Source: Mariniplasma anaerobium
GTDB lineage: Bacteria > Bacillota_I > Bacilli_A > Acholeplasmatales > Acholeplasmataceae
Length of the DNA stretch: 64,000 nucleotides
Direction: 5' to 3'
Assembly: GCF_016865445.1 (NCBI RefSeq)
Contig: NZ_AP024412.1
Span: 1-64,000 of the forward strand
In this document: piece by piece, positions 37,552-45,362 of the stretch
Numbering within the stretch: position 1 is the first letter of the stretch
Layout: each line of letters starts with the position of its first letter
Notes under the pieces: model-generated
Databases searched by the model: none
Seen by the model: only the letters and a program-made list of their open reading frames with translations
Told to the model about the DNA's origin: nothing
Translations under genes and position numbers: made by a program

Positions 37552-38037
37552 ATGTCAAAAGCATTAGTTCTGTGTTATTCATTTGAAGGATTTACCCTTC
37601 AAATGGCAAATTTTATTAAAGAGGCTCTTCAAATTGAAGTCATTGAAATCAAACCTTTAAATGAATTAAAAACAAAGGGTTTTTATAAGTATATTTGGGG
37701 TGGAAGACAAGTTGTCTTAAAAAAGAAACCAGAATTAAGTCCCCTAGATGTAGATTTTGATTTATACGATACCATTTTTATAGGATCACCTATATGGGCA
37801 GGGACTTATGCACCACCTATTAGAACCTTATTAGAAGATGGTATGCTTAAAGGTAAAAAGATTGCTTATTTTTACACGCATGAAGGCGGAGCATCTAAAG
37901 CAGCTAGTAGAGCAAAACAAACTATTGAAATACATAATAAGTTTATTGGATCTTTATCAATTTTAAATAAAGTAGCTTTACTTGATCAAAATAAAGATGA
38001 AATTATTGCTTGGTCAAAAAGTATGCTAGAAGTTTAG
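37552..38037 (+). CDS. Flavodoxin-like protein
   Basis: A 161-residue protein of the flavodoxin fold: the phosphate-loop region CYSFEGFTLQMANFIK near the N-terminus, then FDLYDTIFIGSPIWAGTYAPPIRTLLED (the FMN-contact loop GSPIWAG) and FYTHEGGASKAASRAK. The first loop differs from the strict T/S-x-T-G-x-T form but keeps the spacing. It may be an FMN-binding reductase or electron carrier; the partner is unknown. The ribosome site is AAGAGGTATC. It lies between degV and the hydrolase gene. Confidence 0.8.
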   Translation: MSKALVLCYSFEGFTLQMANFIKEALQIEVIEIKPLNELKTKGFYKYIWGGRQVVLKKKPELSPLDVDFDLYDTIFIGSPIWAGTYAPPIRTLLEDGMLKGKKIAYFYTHEGGASKAASRAKQTIEIHNKFIGSLSILNKVALLDQNKDEIIAWSKSMLEV

Positions 38038-38045
38038 GTTTTGAT

Positions 38046-38765
38046 ATGAAAAAAACAAAAAAAATATTTAAAATAACATTGATTACCATTTTATCTTTGG
38101 TCATAGGACTTACACTGGCGTTATTTATCTATACTAGAAATTCATATAAACCATTAGATGAAATGTATCAAGAGATTAGTTTGTTAAATACAGATGATAT
38201 TATGGTTGTTGATGATTTTGATCAAATAAGCTATTTCGTAGATCAACCTATTAAAAATATAGTTATTATTCCAGGCGGTAAAGTAAAACCTGAAAGTTAT
38301 CAATATCTTGCAATAAACCTTGCATTAGAAGGTTATGATGTAACGATTGTTAAAACAGTATTTAATCTAGCAATTCTAACACCTAACTATGGGGCAAGAT
38401 TCTTAAAAGATGATATAGATAATGTTGTTATAGGACACTCATTAGGTGGAACTGTAGCAAGTCTGTTTAGTAGTAAAGCAGATGTAGTTAGCGATATTAT
38501 ATTTTTAGCAAGTTATCCAATTTCAGATGTAAAGAATAAAAACGTATTAATAATAACTGGACAATTTGATGAAGTTTTAGATCAAGAGAGTCTAGATAGT
38601 AGTCAAGATTTATTGCCAGACAATAGTACAACATATGAAATAATTGGTGGAAATCACGGACAGTTTGGATGGTACGGGATACAAAAAGGTGATGGCATTG
38701 CAACTATTACCACCAAAGAGCAACAAGATACTATTGTTAACCAAATTATAGATTTTATTGAATAA
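38046..38765 (+). CDS. Membrane-anchored alpha/beta hydrolase
   Basis: A 239-residue protein with a basic start KKTKKIFK and one membrane helix (about 9-30), then an outer alpha/beta-hydrolase domain. The nucleophile elbow is GHSLGGT; a likely acid lies in ITGQFDEVLD and a likely catalytic histidine in GGNHGQFGWYG. The domain is small and most like the dienelactone-hydrolase/abhydrolase_5 type. Substrate unknown; lipid or ester cleavage outside the membrane is possible. ATG 38046 is chosen over an upstream TTG at 38010 because the signal-anchor then starts the protein. Confidence 0.8.
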   Translation: MKKTKKIFKITLITILSLVIGLTLALFIYTRNSYKPLDEMYQEISLLNTDDIMVVDDFDQISYFVDQPIKNIVIIPGGKVKPESYQYLAINLALEGYDVTIVKTVFNLAILTPNYGARFLKDDIDNVVIGHSLGGTVASLFSSKADVVSDIIFLASYPISDVKNKNVLIITGQFDEVLDQESLDSSQDLLPDNSTTYEIIGGNHGQFGWYGIQKGDGIATITTKEQQDTIVNQIIDFIE

Positions 38766-38781
38766 ATATGTATATAAGTAT

Positions 38782-38808
38782 AAATCATCGAATTTTGATG
38801 ATTTTTTT
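38782..38808 (+). terminator. Terminator after the hydrolase gene
   Basis: AAATCATC (38782-38789) and GATGATTT (38797-38804) around a 7-base loop, followed by further T residues. Confidence 0.88.
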
Positions 38809-38879
38809 ATTTTATAAATATTTGATATATAATAAAGATAATTAGTATAAAATCAATACACACATTTATGTTTATACAC

Positions 38880-38923
38880 GCAACCAACAGTTGCTTGCCA
38901 GTATTTAAGAAGCGTTGTATACT
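38880..38923 (+). promoter_or_regulatory. Promoter and adjacent operator-like repeat of the XRE module
   Basis: TTGCCA (38895-38900), 17-bp spacer, TATACT (38918-38923). Directly upstream, GCAAC-CAACA-GTTGC (38880-38894) is a perfect 5-5-5 inverted repeat abutting the -35. It is the natural candidate for the XRE protein's own binding site. Confidence 0.65.
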
Positions 38924-38944
38924 GAAAATGTAAGGAGGGTAGAA

Positions 38945-39520
38945 ATGCTAAATTTAGAAATTATCAGTAAAAAGATTATTGAAAAAAGAAAACAGATTGG
39001 CATGACACAAAATGAATTGGCAGATGCACTTTATGTCACTAGACAAGCTGTGAGTAAATGGGAGATGGGAAAATGTCTTCCAAGTATTGATGTTCTAATT
39101 GAGATGACAGAATTATTTGATGTTACTATCGATTATATGTTAGATGGTTCTGATTTAAGAGACAATGATTATGCAACGATGCTTATGCAATTTCCAAGAG
39201 AAGCTGTAATTTATCGGTTCATTAACTCTGATAATCTTAATGAAAATATCAAAAATATATTTTACCTCCTAACAACAAAGGAGAGAAAACAAATGATAAA
39301 TCAAGTTTTAAATGGGCATTTAAAACTAGATACCCAAATGTTATGGCCCTACTTAAGTAGGGCAGAAAGAAAATACTTATTAGGCAACATGAAATCAAAA
39401 GATATAGATAAAAATATAGAAAATCTATATGATATGATGTCTACTGAGGAAAGATTGATGATGAATATGGATTGGAATCATCATGTATTAAAAAAAACTA
39501 AAAAGGAGAAAAATAAATGA
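38945..39520 (+). CDS. XRE-family regulator with C-terminal 28-residue repeats
   Basis: A 191-residue protein. Residues 5-66 are a Cro/C1-type helix-turn-helix (KRKQIGMTQNELADALYVTR, QAVSKWEMGKCLPSI). After a linker, a motif recurs every 28 residues: FYLLTTKER (106-114), WPYLSRAER (134-142) and YDMMSTEER (162-170). The first repeat continues INQVLNGHLK, nearly the same as IVNGELKG in the next gene's product. ATG 38945 follows AAGGAGGGTAG; the upstream TTG 38915 lies inside the promoter. It overlaps the next gene by 4 bases. No named family is recognised for the repeats. Confidence 0.88.
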   Translation: MLNLEIISKKIIEKRKQIGMTQNELADALYVTRQAVSKWEMGKCLPSIDVLIEMTELFDVTIDYMLDGSDLRDNDYATMLMQFPREAVIYRFINSDNLNENIKNIFYLLTTKERKQMINQVLNGHLKLDTQMLWPYLSRAERKYLLGNMKSKDIDKNIENLYDMMSTEERLMMNMDWNHHVLKKTKKEKNK

Positions 39521-39897
39521 AATATACACATTTATTACCATTTATGGAAAAAGAAGAATTAAAAAAAGTAGCATTTGAAATTGTTAACGGTGAATTAAAA
39601 GGTGTTAATTTAGTGACATTATATCCATTCCTTGATAATGAAACATTAGATGCAATTGTTGATTTACTTATTGAAAAAAAAGAAAAATCAGGTTTAGCTG
39701 GAGCTATTCCCTTCTTAAGAAAAGAAAAAATTAAAGAAATTTATGAAGCAGCAGAAAGTGGTCAACTCCCAAATTTCAACTCGTCAGTGTGTTTGCCATT
39801 CTTAGATGCTGATAAAATTAAAGAAATATTTAGAGATCTTATGCAAAAAGCTTCATCTGAAGCAAATGATGATGTTGAAGACGAAAGTGAAGATTAA
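39517..39897 (+). CDS. Small helical-repeat protein paired with XRE regulator
   Basis: A 126-residue soluble protein made almost wholly of four copies of a 28-29-residue unit centred on P-F-[LM]: LLPFMEKEEL (P8), LYPFLDNETL (P37), AIPFLRKEKI (P65), CLPFLDADKI (P94), each followed by a hydrophobic helix pattern. The tail (about 110-126) is strongly acidic. The same unit occurs at the C-terminus of the regulator it overlaps, so the two probably bind each other. It may titrate or modulate the regulator; this is inference. No known domain is recognised. Confidence 0.85.
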   Translation: MKYTHLLPFMEKEELKKVAFEIVNGELKGVNLVTLYPFLDNETLDAIVDLLIEKKEKSGLAGAIPFLRKEKIKEIYEAAESGQLPNFNSSVCLPFLDADKIKEIFRDLMQKASSEANDDVEDESED

Positions 39898-39924
39898 TAA
39901 TAATAAAATTTAAAATATAAAGAT

Positions 39925-39959
39925 AAACCAGAACAAAATATTTTGTTCTGGTTTTTTTT
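39925..39959 (+). terminator. Strong terminator after the XRE module
   Basis: AAACCAGAACAAAAT (39925-39939) is followed at once by its exact complement (39940-39954), then T residues. It is the longest perfect stem of the window's terminators. Confidence 0.93.
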
Positions 39960-39992
39960 ATCATAAATAGATTTTTATAAAGCCGTATGTTT

Positions 39993-40010
39993 AAAAAGCT
40001 AAGGCTTTTT
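39993..40010. terminator. Second hairpin downstream of the XRE module
   Basis: AAAAAGC (39993-39999) and GCTTTTT (40004-40010) with a TAAG loop, followed by CTTT. No gene lies between this and the previous terminator. It may be a back-up terminator or a remnant. Confidence 0.55.
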
Positions 40011-40050
40011 CTTTATGAATTTATGATGATAAGTTTAAGTAAAAAAGGTG

Positions 40051-40081
40051 TTGACTCTCACGTAACGTGATAGACTATAAT
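40051..40081 (+). promoter_or_regulatory. MerR-type promoter with 19-bp spacer and palindrome
   Basis: TTGACT (40051-40056) and TATAAT (40076-40081) are 19 bp apart, two more than optimal. The spacer holds the perfect palindrome TCACGT-A-ACGTGA (40058-40070). This is the classic MerR-family arrangement, where the regulator twists DNA to realign the hexamers. It predicts activation by the product of the next gene. Confidence 0.85.
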
Positions 40082-40103
40082 AAAGGTAAAAGGAGTTGAG
40101 ACT

Positions 40104-40868
40104 GTGAACTACAAAGTAAAACAAGTATCCAAATTAGTAGGAGTAAGTGTTAGAACCCTCCATCACTATGATGAGATAGGTCTTTTGATGCCAAAGTTTA
40201 TTACTGATGCTGGATATAGAATATATGCTGATGAAGACCTAGAAAGATTACAGCAGATTCTTTTTTTTAAAGAACTGGATTTTAGCCTACAAGAAATAAA
40301 AAATATTTTAGATACTCCAGGTTTTGATAAGAAAAAAGCTTTATATAGGCATAAAAAATTATTAATAGAAAAAAGAAAAAGGGTAGAAAGACTCATAACT
40401 ACTGTTGAAAAAACGTTAAAAGCATTTGAAGAGAGAAAGGATATAAACACTATGGATATGTTTGAAGGTTTTGATATGACTGAGATAGAAAAGCATAAAG
40501 AAAAATATGCTGAAGAAACAAAAGAAAAATATGAAAATAATAGTGCCTACATAGAAAGTATTAAAAAAACTTCTAAGTATACTAAAGAGGATTGGGCTAG
40601 AATTCATGCAGAGAAAGAAAAGATTGATAAAAAGATAATAAGCAACATGGATAAAGGTGTTAAAGATGTTATTGTTCAAGAAGAGGTAGCAAAATTAAGA
40701 CAACATATAACTGATAACTATTATCAATGTACAGTTGAGATATTTAGAGGACTTGGAGATTTATATGTGCAAGATGAACGTTTTACAAAGAACATTGATA
40801 AAAATAAATCTGGTTATGCAGTATTCTTAAGAGAAGCTATACATTACTATTGTGATCGTTTTAAATAA
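40104..40868 (+). CDS. MerR-family regulator with TipAS-like ligand domain
   Basis: A 254-residue regulator. Residues 4-72 are the MerR winged helix (KVKQVSKLVGVSVRTLHHYDEIGLL, AGYRIYADEDLERLQQI), followed by a dimer coiled coil (about 85-115) and a helical C-terminal domain resembling TipAS/Mta (about 120-250, EKHKEKYAEETKEKY). TipAS domains bind thiopeptides or other bulky hydrophobic compounds. The start is GTG 40104, 8 bases after AGGAG. No resistance or efflux gene is adjacent, so other targets would lie elsewhere. Confidence 0.9.
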   Translation: MNYKVKQVSKLVGVSVRTLHHYDEIGLLMPKFITDAGYRIYADEDLERLQQILFFKELDFSLQEIKNILDTPGFDKKKALYRHKKLLIEKRKRVERLITTVEKTLKAFEERKDINTMDMFEGFDMTEIEKHKEKYAEETKEKYENNSAYIESIKKTSKYTKEDWARIHAEKEKIDKKIISNMDKGVKDVIVQEEVAKLRQHITDNYYQCTVEIFRGLGDLYVQDERFTKNIDKNKSGYAVFLREAIHYYCDRFK

Positions 40869-40931
40869 TTTAAGTTTTTAAATCAATTTTTGAAAAATTA
40901 AAGTCATGTTTTTTGAAAAGATAGAAACTAT

Positions 40932-40970
40932 AAAGTTTATTTCATAAATTTGAAATAAACTTTTTCTTTT
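40932..40970 (+). terminator. Terminator after the MerR gene
   Basis: AAAGTTTATTTC (40932-40943) and GAAATAAACTTT (40952-40963) form a perfect 12-bp stem with an 8-base loop, followed by TTCTTTTT. Confidence 0.9.
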
Positions 40971-41035
40971 TATCGTATTTTTTACAAAAAACACATTTTT
41001 AATAATTGCTATATCATAGATAATTACATGAAATA

Positions 41036-41044
41036 TGATATAAT
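41036..41044 (+). promoter_or_regulatory. Extended -10 promoter of the S1-pgi-tsa operon
   Basis: TGATATAAT provides a perfect -10 (41039-41044) with TGn extension, 19 bases before the S1-domain gene. No clear -35. Confidence 0.55.
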
Positions 41045-41062
41045 AACAACGAGGTTTTTGAT

Positions 41063-41386
41063 ATGAAACTAAATGATAATATTGTATGTAAAATTACAGG
41101 TATTCAGCCATACGGTGTTTTTGTATCATATGACGATTATGTAGGCTTGATTCATATTTCCGAGGTATCAGATCAATATGTCGCATCTATTGAAGACATA
41201 CTATGTGTAGGAGATGAAGTAGAAGCCACCATTTTAGAAATTGATGAAGAACAAAAAAGACTTAAATTAAGTTTTAAAAAGGCGAATCCCATCCATCCTA
41301 GAATCAAAAAGATGGTAAAAATTAAAATTGGATTTCAATCGTTATTCAAAGCGTTACCGTTTTGGATAGACAAAACAAAGAAATAG
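41063..41386 (+). CDS. S1-domain RNA-binding protein (YugI/CvfD-like)
   Basis: A 107-residue protein with one S1 domain at residues 3-72: VCKITGIQPYGVFVSYDDYVGLIHISEVS, VGDEVEATILEIDEEQKRLKLSFK, then a basic tail. Small single-S1 proteins of this type associate with ribosomes or mRNA in Firmicutes and affect stress responses. It lies 12 bases before pgi; a YugI-type gene is also near pgi in Bacillus subtilis. Precise role unknown. Confidence 0.85.
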   Translation: MKLNDNIVCKITGIQPYGVFVSYDDYVGLIHISEVSDQYVASIEDILCVGDEVEATILEIDEEQKRLKLSFKKANPIHPRIKKMVKIKIGFQSLFKALPFWIDKTKK

Positions 41387-41398
41387 AGGTGTTTTTAT

Positions 41399-42703
41399 AT
41401 GGCACATATCAATATCGTGCTTGATGACGCACGCTCATTTTTGAGCGAGCAACCAGAAAAATTGCAAAAAAGAGTAAACGAAGTACATGAAATGATTCAC
41501 AACAAGACAGGAAAAGGCAGTGATTTTTTAGGATGGCTAGATCTTCCAGAAAATTATCCTAAAGATGAATTTGAACGTGTCTTAAAATCTGCTGATAAAA
41601 TTAGAAATGATAGTGATGTTTTAGTTGTTATTGGTATAGGCGGGTCTTATTTAGGATCTAAAGCGGGTCTTGAATTTTTAAACGAGCCTTTTAAACAAAA
41701 AAAATTAGAAGTTGTATTTGCAGGACATCAAATGTCTGGTAGCTATTTAAATCATTTAGTTTCTTACTTAAAAGATAAAAAATTTAGTATAAACGTTATT
41801 TCTAAATCAGGGACAACCACTGAACCAGCGGTAGCTTTTAGAGTTTTAAAAAAACTTCTTGAAGAACAAGTTGGTTTAGTTGAAGCTAGAAAAAGAATTT
41901 ATGCAACTACAGATAAGGCAAGAGGTGCACTTTATAGCTTGAGTAAAGAAGAAGGCTATGAAATGTTTATTATTCCTGATGATATAGGTGGTAGATATAG
42001 TGTTTTAACTCCAGTAGGATTATTACCACTTGCTGCAGATGGAATTGATGTTAAAGAAATGCTAAAAGGTGCACACGATGCACAGTTGCGTTTTTCAAAT
42101 CCTAAATTAGAAGAAAACGAAGCATATCTATATGCTGCAACTCGATATCTTTTATACAAAAAAGGATATAAAATTGAAATGCTTGTTGGTTATGAGCCAA
42201 ATTTACTATATGTTAATGAATGGTGGAAACAACTTTTTGGTGAATCAGAAGGCAAAGAGAATAAAGGATTGTTTGTTGCAAGCGCTGGGTTCTCTACAGA
42301 TCTTCACTCTTTAGGACAATACATCCAAGAGGGCGAACGTCATTTATTTGAAACAGTCATTAAAGTTGAAAATACTACATTAGATACAATTATTCCAAGT
42401 GTAAAAAATGATTTAGATCAACTTAACTATTTAGCAGGAAAAACACTATCTTATGTAAATAGCCAAGCTTTAAAAGGCACAATGATGGCGCATAAAGATG
42501 GTTTAGTTCCAAATATGTTATTAAGTATTCCTTCATTTGATAGTTATACATTTGGATATTTAGTGTACTTCTTTGAAAAAGCATGTGCGATGAGTGCATA
42601 TTTAATTGAAGTTAATCCATTTAATCAACCAGGGGTAGAAGCATATAAAAAGAATATGTTCGCACTTTTAGGAAAAAAAGGATATGAACACGTATTAAAA
42701 TAG
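41399..42703 (+). CDS. pgi: Glucose-6-phosphate isomerase
   Basis: It interconverts glucose-6-phosphate and fructose-6-phosphate at the head of glycolysis. Seen: [18 protein letters not shown], the phosphate-binding [30 protein letters not shown] and the catalytic-region [13 protein letters not shown], with [11 protein letters not shown] near the end. The 434 residues are the short bacterial form. ATG 41399 follows AGAGGTGTTTT. It is followed after 7 bases by tsaE. Confidence 0.96.
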   Translation: MAHINIVLDDARSFLSEQPEKLQKRVNEVHEMIHNKTGKGSDFLGWLDLPENYPKDEFERVLKSADKIRNDSDVLVVIGIGGSYLGSKAGLEFLNEPFKQKKLEVVFAGHQMSGSYLNHLVSYLKDKKFSINVISKSGTTTEPAVAFRVLKKLLEEQVGLVEARKRIYATTDKARGALYSLSKEEGYEMFIIPDDIGGRYSVLTPVGLLPLAADGIDVKEMLKGAHDAQLRFSNPKLEENEAYLYAATRYLLYKKGYKIEMLVGYEPNLLYVNEWWKQLFGESEGKENKGLFVASAGFSTDLHSLGQYIQEGERHLFETVIKVENTTLDTIIPSVKNDLDQLNYLAGKTLSYVNSQALKGTMMAHKDGLVPNMLLSIPSFDSYTFGYLVYFFEKACAMSAYLIEVNPFNQPGVEAYKKNMFALLGKKGYEHVLK

Positions 42704-42710
42704 GAGACAT

Positions 42711-43169
42711 ATGAAGAAGAAAATAACAAATAGTGTAGAAGAAACTAAAAACTTAGGATTTGAAATTGGATTATTATTAAAAGATGAACCACATGTGGTT
42801 ATCTTATTAGATGGTGATTTAGGTGTTGGTAAAACAACTTTAACTCAAGGCATCGCTAAAGGTGCAGGAGTTGAGCAAATCGTTAATAGTCCTACATATA
42901 CTATATTAAAAAAATATGAGAGTAAAGATGGAAGAACAACATTTTTTCATTTAGATTTATATAGATTATCTGAATCTGGGGATGACTTTGATTTAGAAGA
43001 ATATATTGATGGAAATGGTATGGTTGTTGTTGAATGGCCGTTTCAAGTTGAAGAATTATTGCCAAATGACTATTTACTCATTAAAATAAAAAAACTTTCA
43101 GATACCCAAAGAGAGTTTATTTTAGATTGTGTTGGATATCCATGTAAAAGAGCGGTGGCTTACGTATGA
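42711..43169 (+). CDS. tsaE: tRNA t6A synthesis ATPase TsaE
   Basis: A P-loop ATPase that drives the TsaB-TsaD complex making N6-threonylcarbamoyladenosine at tRNA position 37. Walker A is GDLGVGKTTLTQGIAKG (about 35-51); VNSPTYTILKKYE and the HLDLYRL motif follow, then the VVEWPF segment. Length 152. ATG 42711 follows AGGAGACAT. The stop overlaps tsaB by 4 bases. Confidence 0.95.
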   Translation: MKKKITNSVEETKNLGFEIGLLLKDEPHVVILLDGDLGVGKTTLTQGIAKGAGVEQIVNSPTYTILKKYESKDGRTTFFHLDLYRLSESGDDFDLEEYIDGNGMVVVEWPFQVEELLPNDYLLIKIKKLSDTQREFILDCVGYPCKRAVAYV

Positions 43170-43768
43170 AAAAGAGATTATTATTTGATGTTTCAACAAG
43201 TGTAATGTTTGTTGGATATGCTAAAGATGATGAATTAGCAGATTTTAGTATAAGAATAGCTAAAAGAGACCATGCTAAATATTTAGTAGATCGAATTGAA
43301 CAAGTTATCAAAAGAAATCATCTAACAATAGACGATATTGATGAAATCATTATCGGTATTGGACCAGGAAGCTATACAGGATTAAGAATTGCTGTGATGG
43401 TTGGTAAAATGCTAGCTTATACAAAAAACATACCCTTAAGAACGGTAAGTTCACTTTATTTCATGACAAGTGGGTATGAAGAAAAAGTTGCTGCATTGAT
43501 AGATGCAAGAAGAGGATTTGTTTTCTCTGAAGTACACGATAAAGACCAAATTTTGTTAGAAGATGGATATAGATATTTAGATGACTTATCAAGCATTGAT
43601 GTATATAAAGGATCTAAGACTGTTTTTATTGATGATAGAAATTTTTTAGTCTCAGCTAAACTTGTTTATCAAAAAAGCGTTCTAGTAAAAAATGTTCATG
43701 ATCTTGTTCCTAATTATCTAAGAAAGACGGAAGCTGAAAATAACCATGATAAGAAAAGCAGAAGTTAA
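43166..43768 (+). CDS. tsaB: tRNA t6A synthesis protein TsaB
   Basis: An inactive TsaD homologue that dimerises with TsaD and supports t6A formation. It starts LLFDVSTSVMFVGYA, then shows IIIGIGPGSYTGLRIAVMVGKMLAY, the family hallmark. Length 200 is near normal. It lies between tsaE and rimI with overlapping ends (4 and 23 bases). Residue use in the first loop (DVSTSVM) is more diverged than the usual D-T-S/A form. Confidence 0.93.
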   Translation: MKKRLLFDVSTSVMFVGYAKDDELADFSIRIAKRDHAKYLVDRIEQVIKRNHLTIDDIDEIIIGIGPGSYTGLRIAVMVGKMLAYTKNIPLRTVSSLYFMTSGYEEKVAALIDARRGFVFSEVHDKDQILLEDGYRYLDDLSSIDVYKGSKTVFIDDRNFLVSAKLVYQKSVLVKNVHDLVPNYLRKTEAENNHDKKSRS

Positions 43769-44177
43769 AGATATATTTTATATTGTCAAACTAGAGAAAA
43801 AAGTATTTAATCAATCACTTGGAGAAAAATTTATTCTTCAAGAATTAATTGATAATCCTTTTAGCCATTATTTTGTCTATGAAAGAGGAAATGAAGTCAT
43901 AGGATATATAGGCTTTAGAGTATATGACAACCAAGCAGAAATGATGAATTTTGCAGTTCTTCCTGATCATCAAAATGAAGGATTAGGAACTGAACTTTTA
44001 ACCTATACTACAAATTATTTAATAGATTTAAAAGTAAAAATGATGACTTTAGAGGTCAGAAAAAGCAATAAAAAAGCTCAGCACATTTATGAAAAAATAG
44101 GATTTAAAGTGTCTCATATCCGTAAGAAATATTATGAAAACGAAGATGGATATGTATGCATAAAAGAGGTGAAATAA
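43746..44177 (+). CDS. rimI: GNAT acetyltransferase, RimI type
   Basis: A 143-residue acetyl-CoA-dependent N-acetyltransferase of the RimI group, which acetylates the N-terminus of a ribosomal protein. The acetyl-CoA loop is [16 protein letters not shown] (about 77-92); the C-terminal region [29 protein letters not shown] is typical. It sits inside the t6A cluster as in many Firmicutes. The start overlaps tsaB; the stop shares a base with tsaD. Confidence 0.9.
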   Translation: MIRKAEVKDIFYIVKLEKKVFNQSLGEKFILQELIDNPFSHYFVYERGNEVIGYIGFRVYDNQAEMMNFAVLPDHQNEGLGTELLTYTTNYLIDLKVKMMTLEVRKSNKKAQHIYEKIGFKVSHIRKKYYENEDGYVCIKEVK

Positions 44178-45187
44178 TGAACATATTAGCAGTAGAAAGC
44201 AGTTGTGATGAAACCAGTGTTGCCATTGTAAAAGATGGTAAAGAAGTTCTATCTCATATCGTTTTATCACAAATTGATATACATAAAGTGTTTGGTGGTG
44301 TAGTACCCGAAATCGCATCACGAAACCATGTTATCCATATGACTAGAGTATTTGATCAAGCAATAAAAGATTCAAAATTATCAATTGATGAAATTGATTT
44401 AGTTGCTGTTACTCAAGGTCCTGGGTTAATAGGAAGCTTATTAGTTGGTATTAATGCAGCAACAGCATTTGCATTTGCAAATGGTAAAAAAATTATAGGA
44501 GTCAATCATTTAATTGGCCATATTTATGCAGCTAATATTGAACACACGATAGAGTTCCCTGCTATTGCATTACTTGTAAGTGGTGGACATACTGAATTAT
44601 TATATTTAAAAGATCATATGGATTTTAAAATGTTAGGTACAACCCTAGATGACGCAGTAGGCGAAGCTTATGATAAAGTAGCAAGAACACTTGGCTTAGA
44701 TTATCCAGGAGGACCTATTATAGATAAATTATCATTATTAGGAAAAGATACGTATAATCTACCTCGTGCATATTTAGAAAAAGATTCATTAAACTTTAGT
44801 TTTTCAGGATTGAAAAGTTCTGTCATCAATATAGTTCACAATGCAAATCAAAAAAATGAAGAAATTAGAGTTAATGATATGTGTGCATCTTTTCAAGCAA
44901 GTGTGTTAGATGTTTTAGTAGATAAAACAAAACTAGCTTGTCAAAAGCTTGATGTTAAACAAGTTATTATAGCTGGTGGTGTTGCAGCAAATAAAGGATT
45001 AAGAGCAAGAATCAAAGAAGAGATTAAAGATAAAGAAATTTTAATTCCAGATATGAAATACTGTACAGATAATGCAGCAATGATTGGTGCTGCAGCATAC
45101 TATCAATATCAAAAACAAGGGGCACATCCTAATTATCTATTAGGTGGGCTATCAACGATTGCTTTTGAAACCATGGAAATTAAATAA
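44177..45187 (+). CDS. tsaD: tRNA N6-adenosine threonylcarbamoyltransferase TsaD
   Basis: The catalytic subunit that transfers threonylcarbamoyl to A37 of ANN-decoding tRNAs. It starts [17 protein letters not shown], has the metal-binding [12 protein letters not shown] (H-x3-H), [12 protein letters not shown], and ASH-fold ends [12 protein letters not shown] and [11 protein letters not shown]. Length 336. ATG 44177 follows AAGAGGTGAAAT; a longer reading from 44156 would start inside rimI. A strong terminator follows. The threonylcarbamoyl-AMP synthase TsaC/YwlC is not in the window. Confidence 0.96.
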   Translation: MNILAVESSCDETSVAIVKDGKEVLSHIVLSQIDIHKVFGGVVPEIASRNHVIHMTRVFDQAIKDSKLSIDEIDLVAVTQGPGLIGSLLVGINAATAFAFANGKKIIGVNHLIGHIYAANIEHTIEFPAIALLVSGGHTELLYLKDHMDFKMLGTTLDDAVGEAYDKVARTLGLDYPGGPIIDKLSLLGKDTYNLPRAYLEKDSLNFSFSGLKSSVINIVHNANQKNEEIRVNDMCASFQASVLDVLVDKTKLACQKLDVKQVIIAGGVAANKGLRARIKEEIKDKEILIPDMKYCTDNAAMIGAAAYYQYQKQGAHPNYLLGGLSTIAFETMEIK

Positions 45188-45194
45188 AAAATTT

Positions 45195-45244
45195 AAAGTC
45201 TTGCGATTGTTCATTTATAAATGATTTTTCGCAAGACTTTTTTA
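45195..45244 (+). terminator. Terminator after tsaD
   Basis: AAAGTCTTGCGA (45195-45206) pairs with TCGCAAGACTTT (45229-45240). The loop contains a further CATTTATAAATG hairpin. A T run follows. Confidence 0.9.
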
Positions 45245-45325
45245 AAAAATATACAAACAAAGCAATTTACGATATTTGAACAAAAGTATCATATTAATGC
45301 AATCATATTGTGTTTTTAGCGTAAA

Positions 45326-45334
45326 TGTTATAAT
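45326..45334 (+). promoter_or_regulatory. Extended -10 promoter before the 560-residue protein gene
   Basis: TGTTATAAT (TATAAT 45329-45334) lies 28 bases before ATG 45363. No clear -35. Confidence 0.55.
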
Positions 45335-45362
45335 ATATACTCAAATAAAAGAGGTGATTAGC

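Noticed and set aside
40166-40679. Two hydrophobic minus-strand frames within the MerR gene
   Set aside because: Hydrophobicity arises from antisense of lysine/glutamate-rich helices; the MerR frame is intact and recognised.
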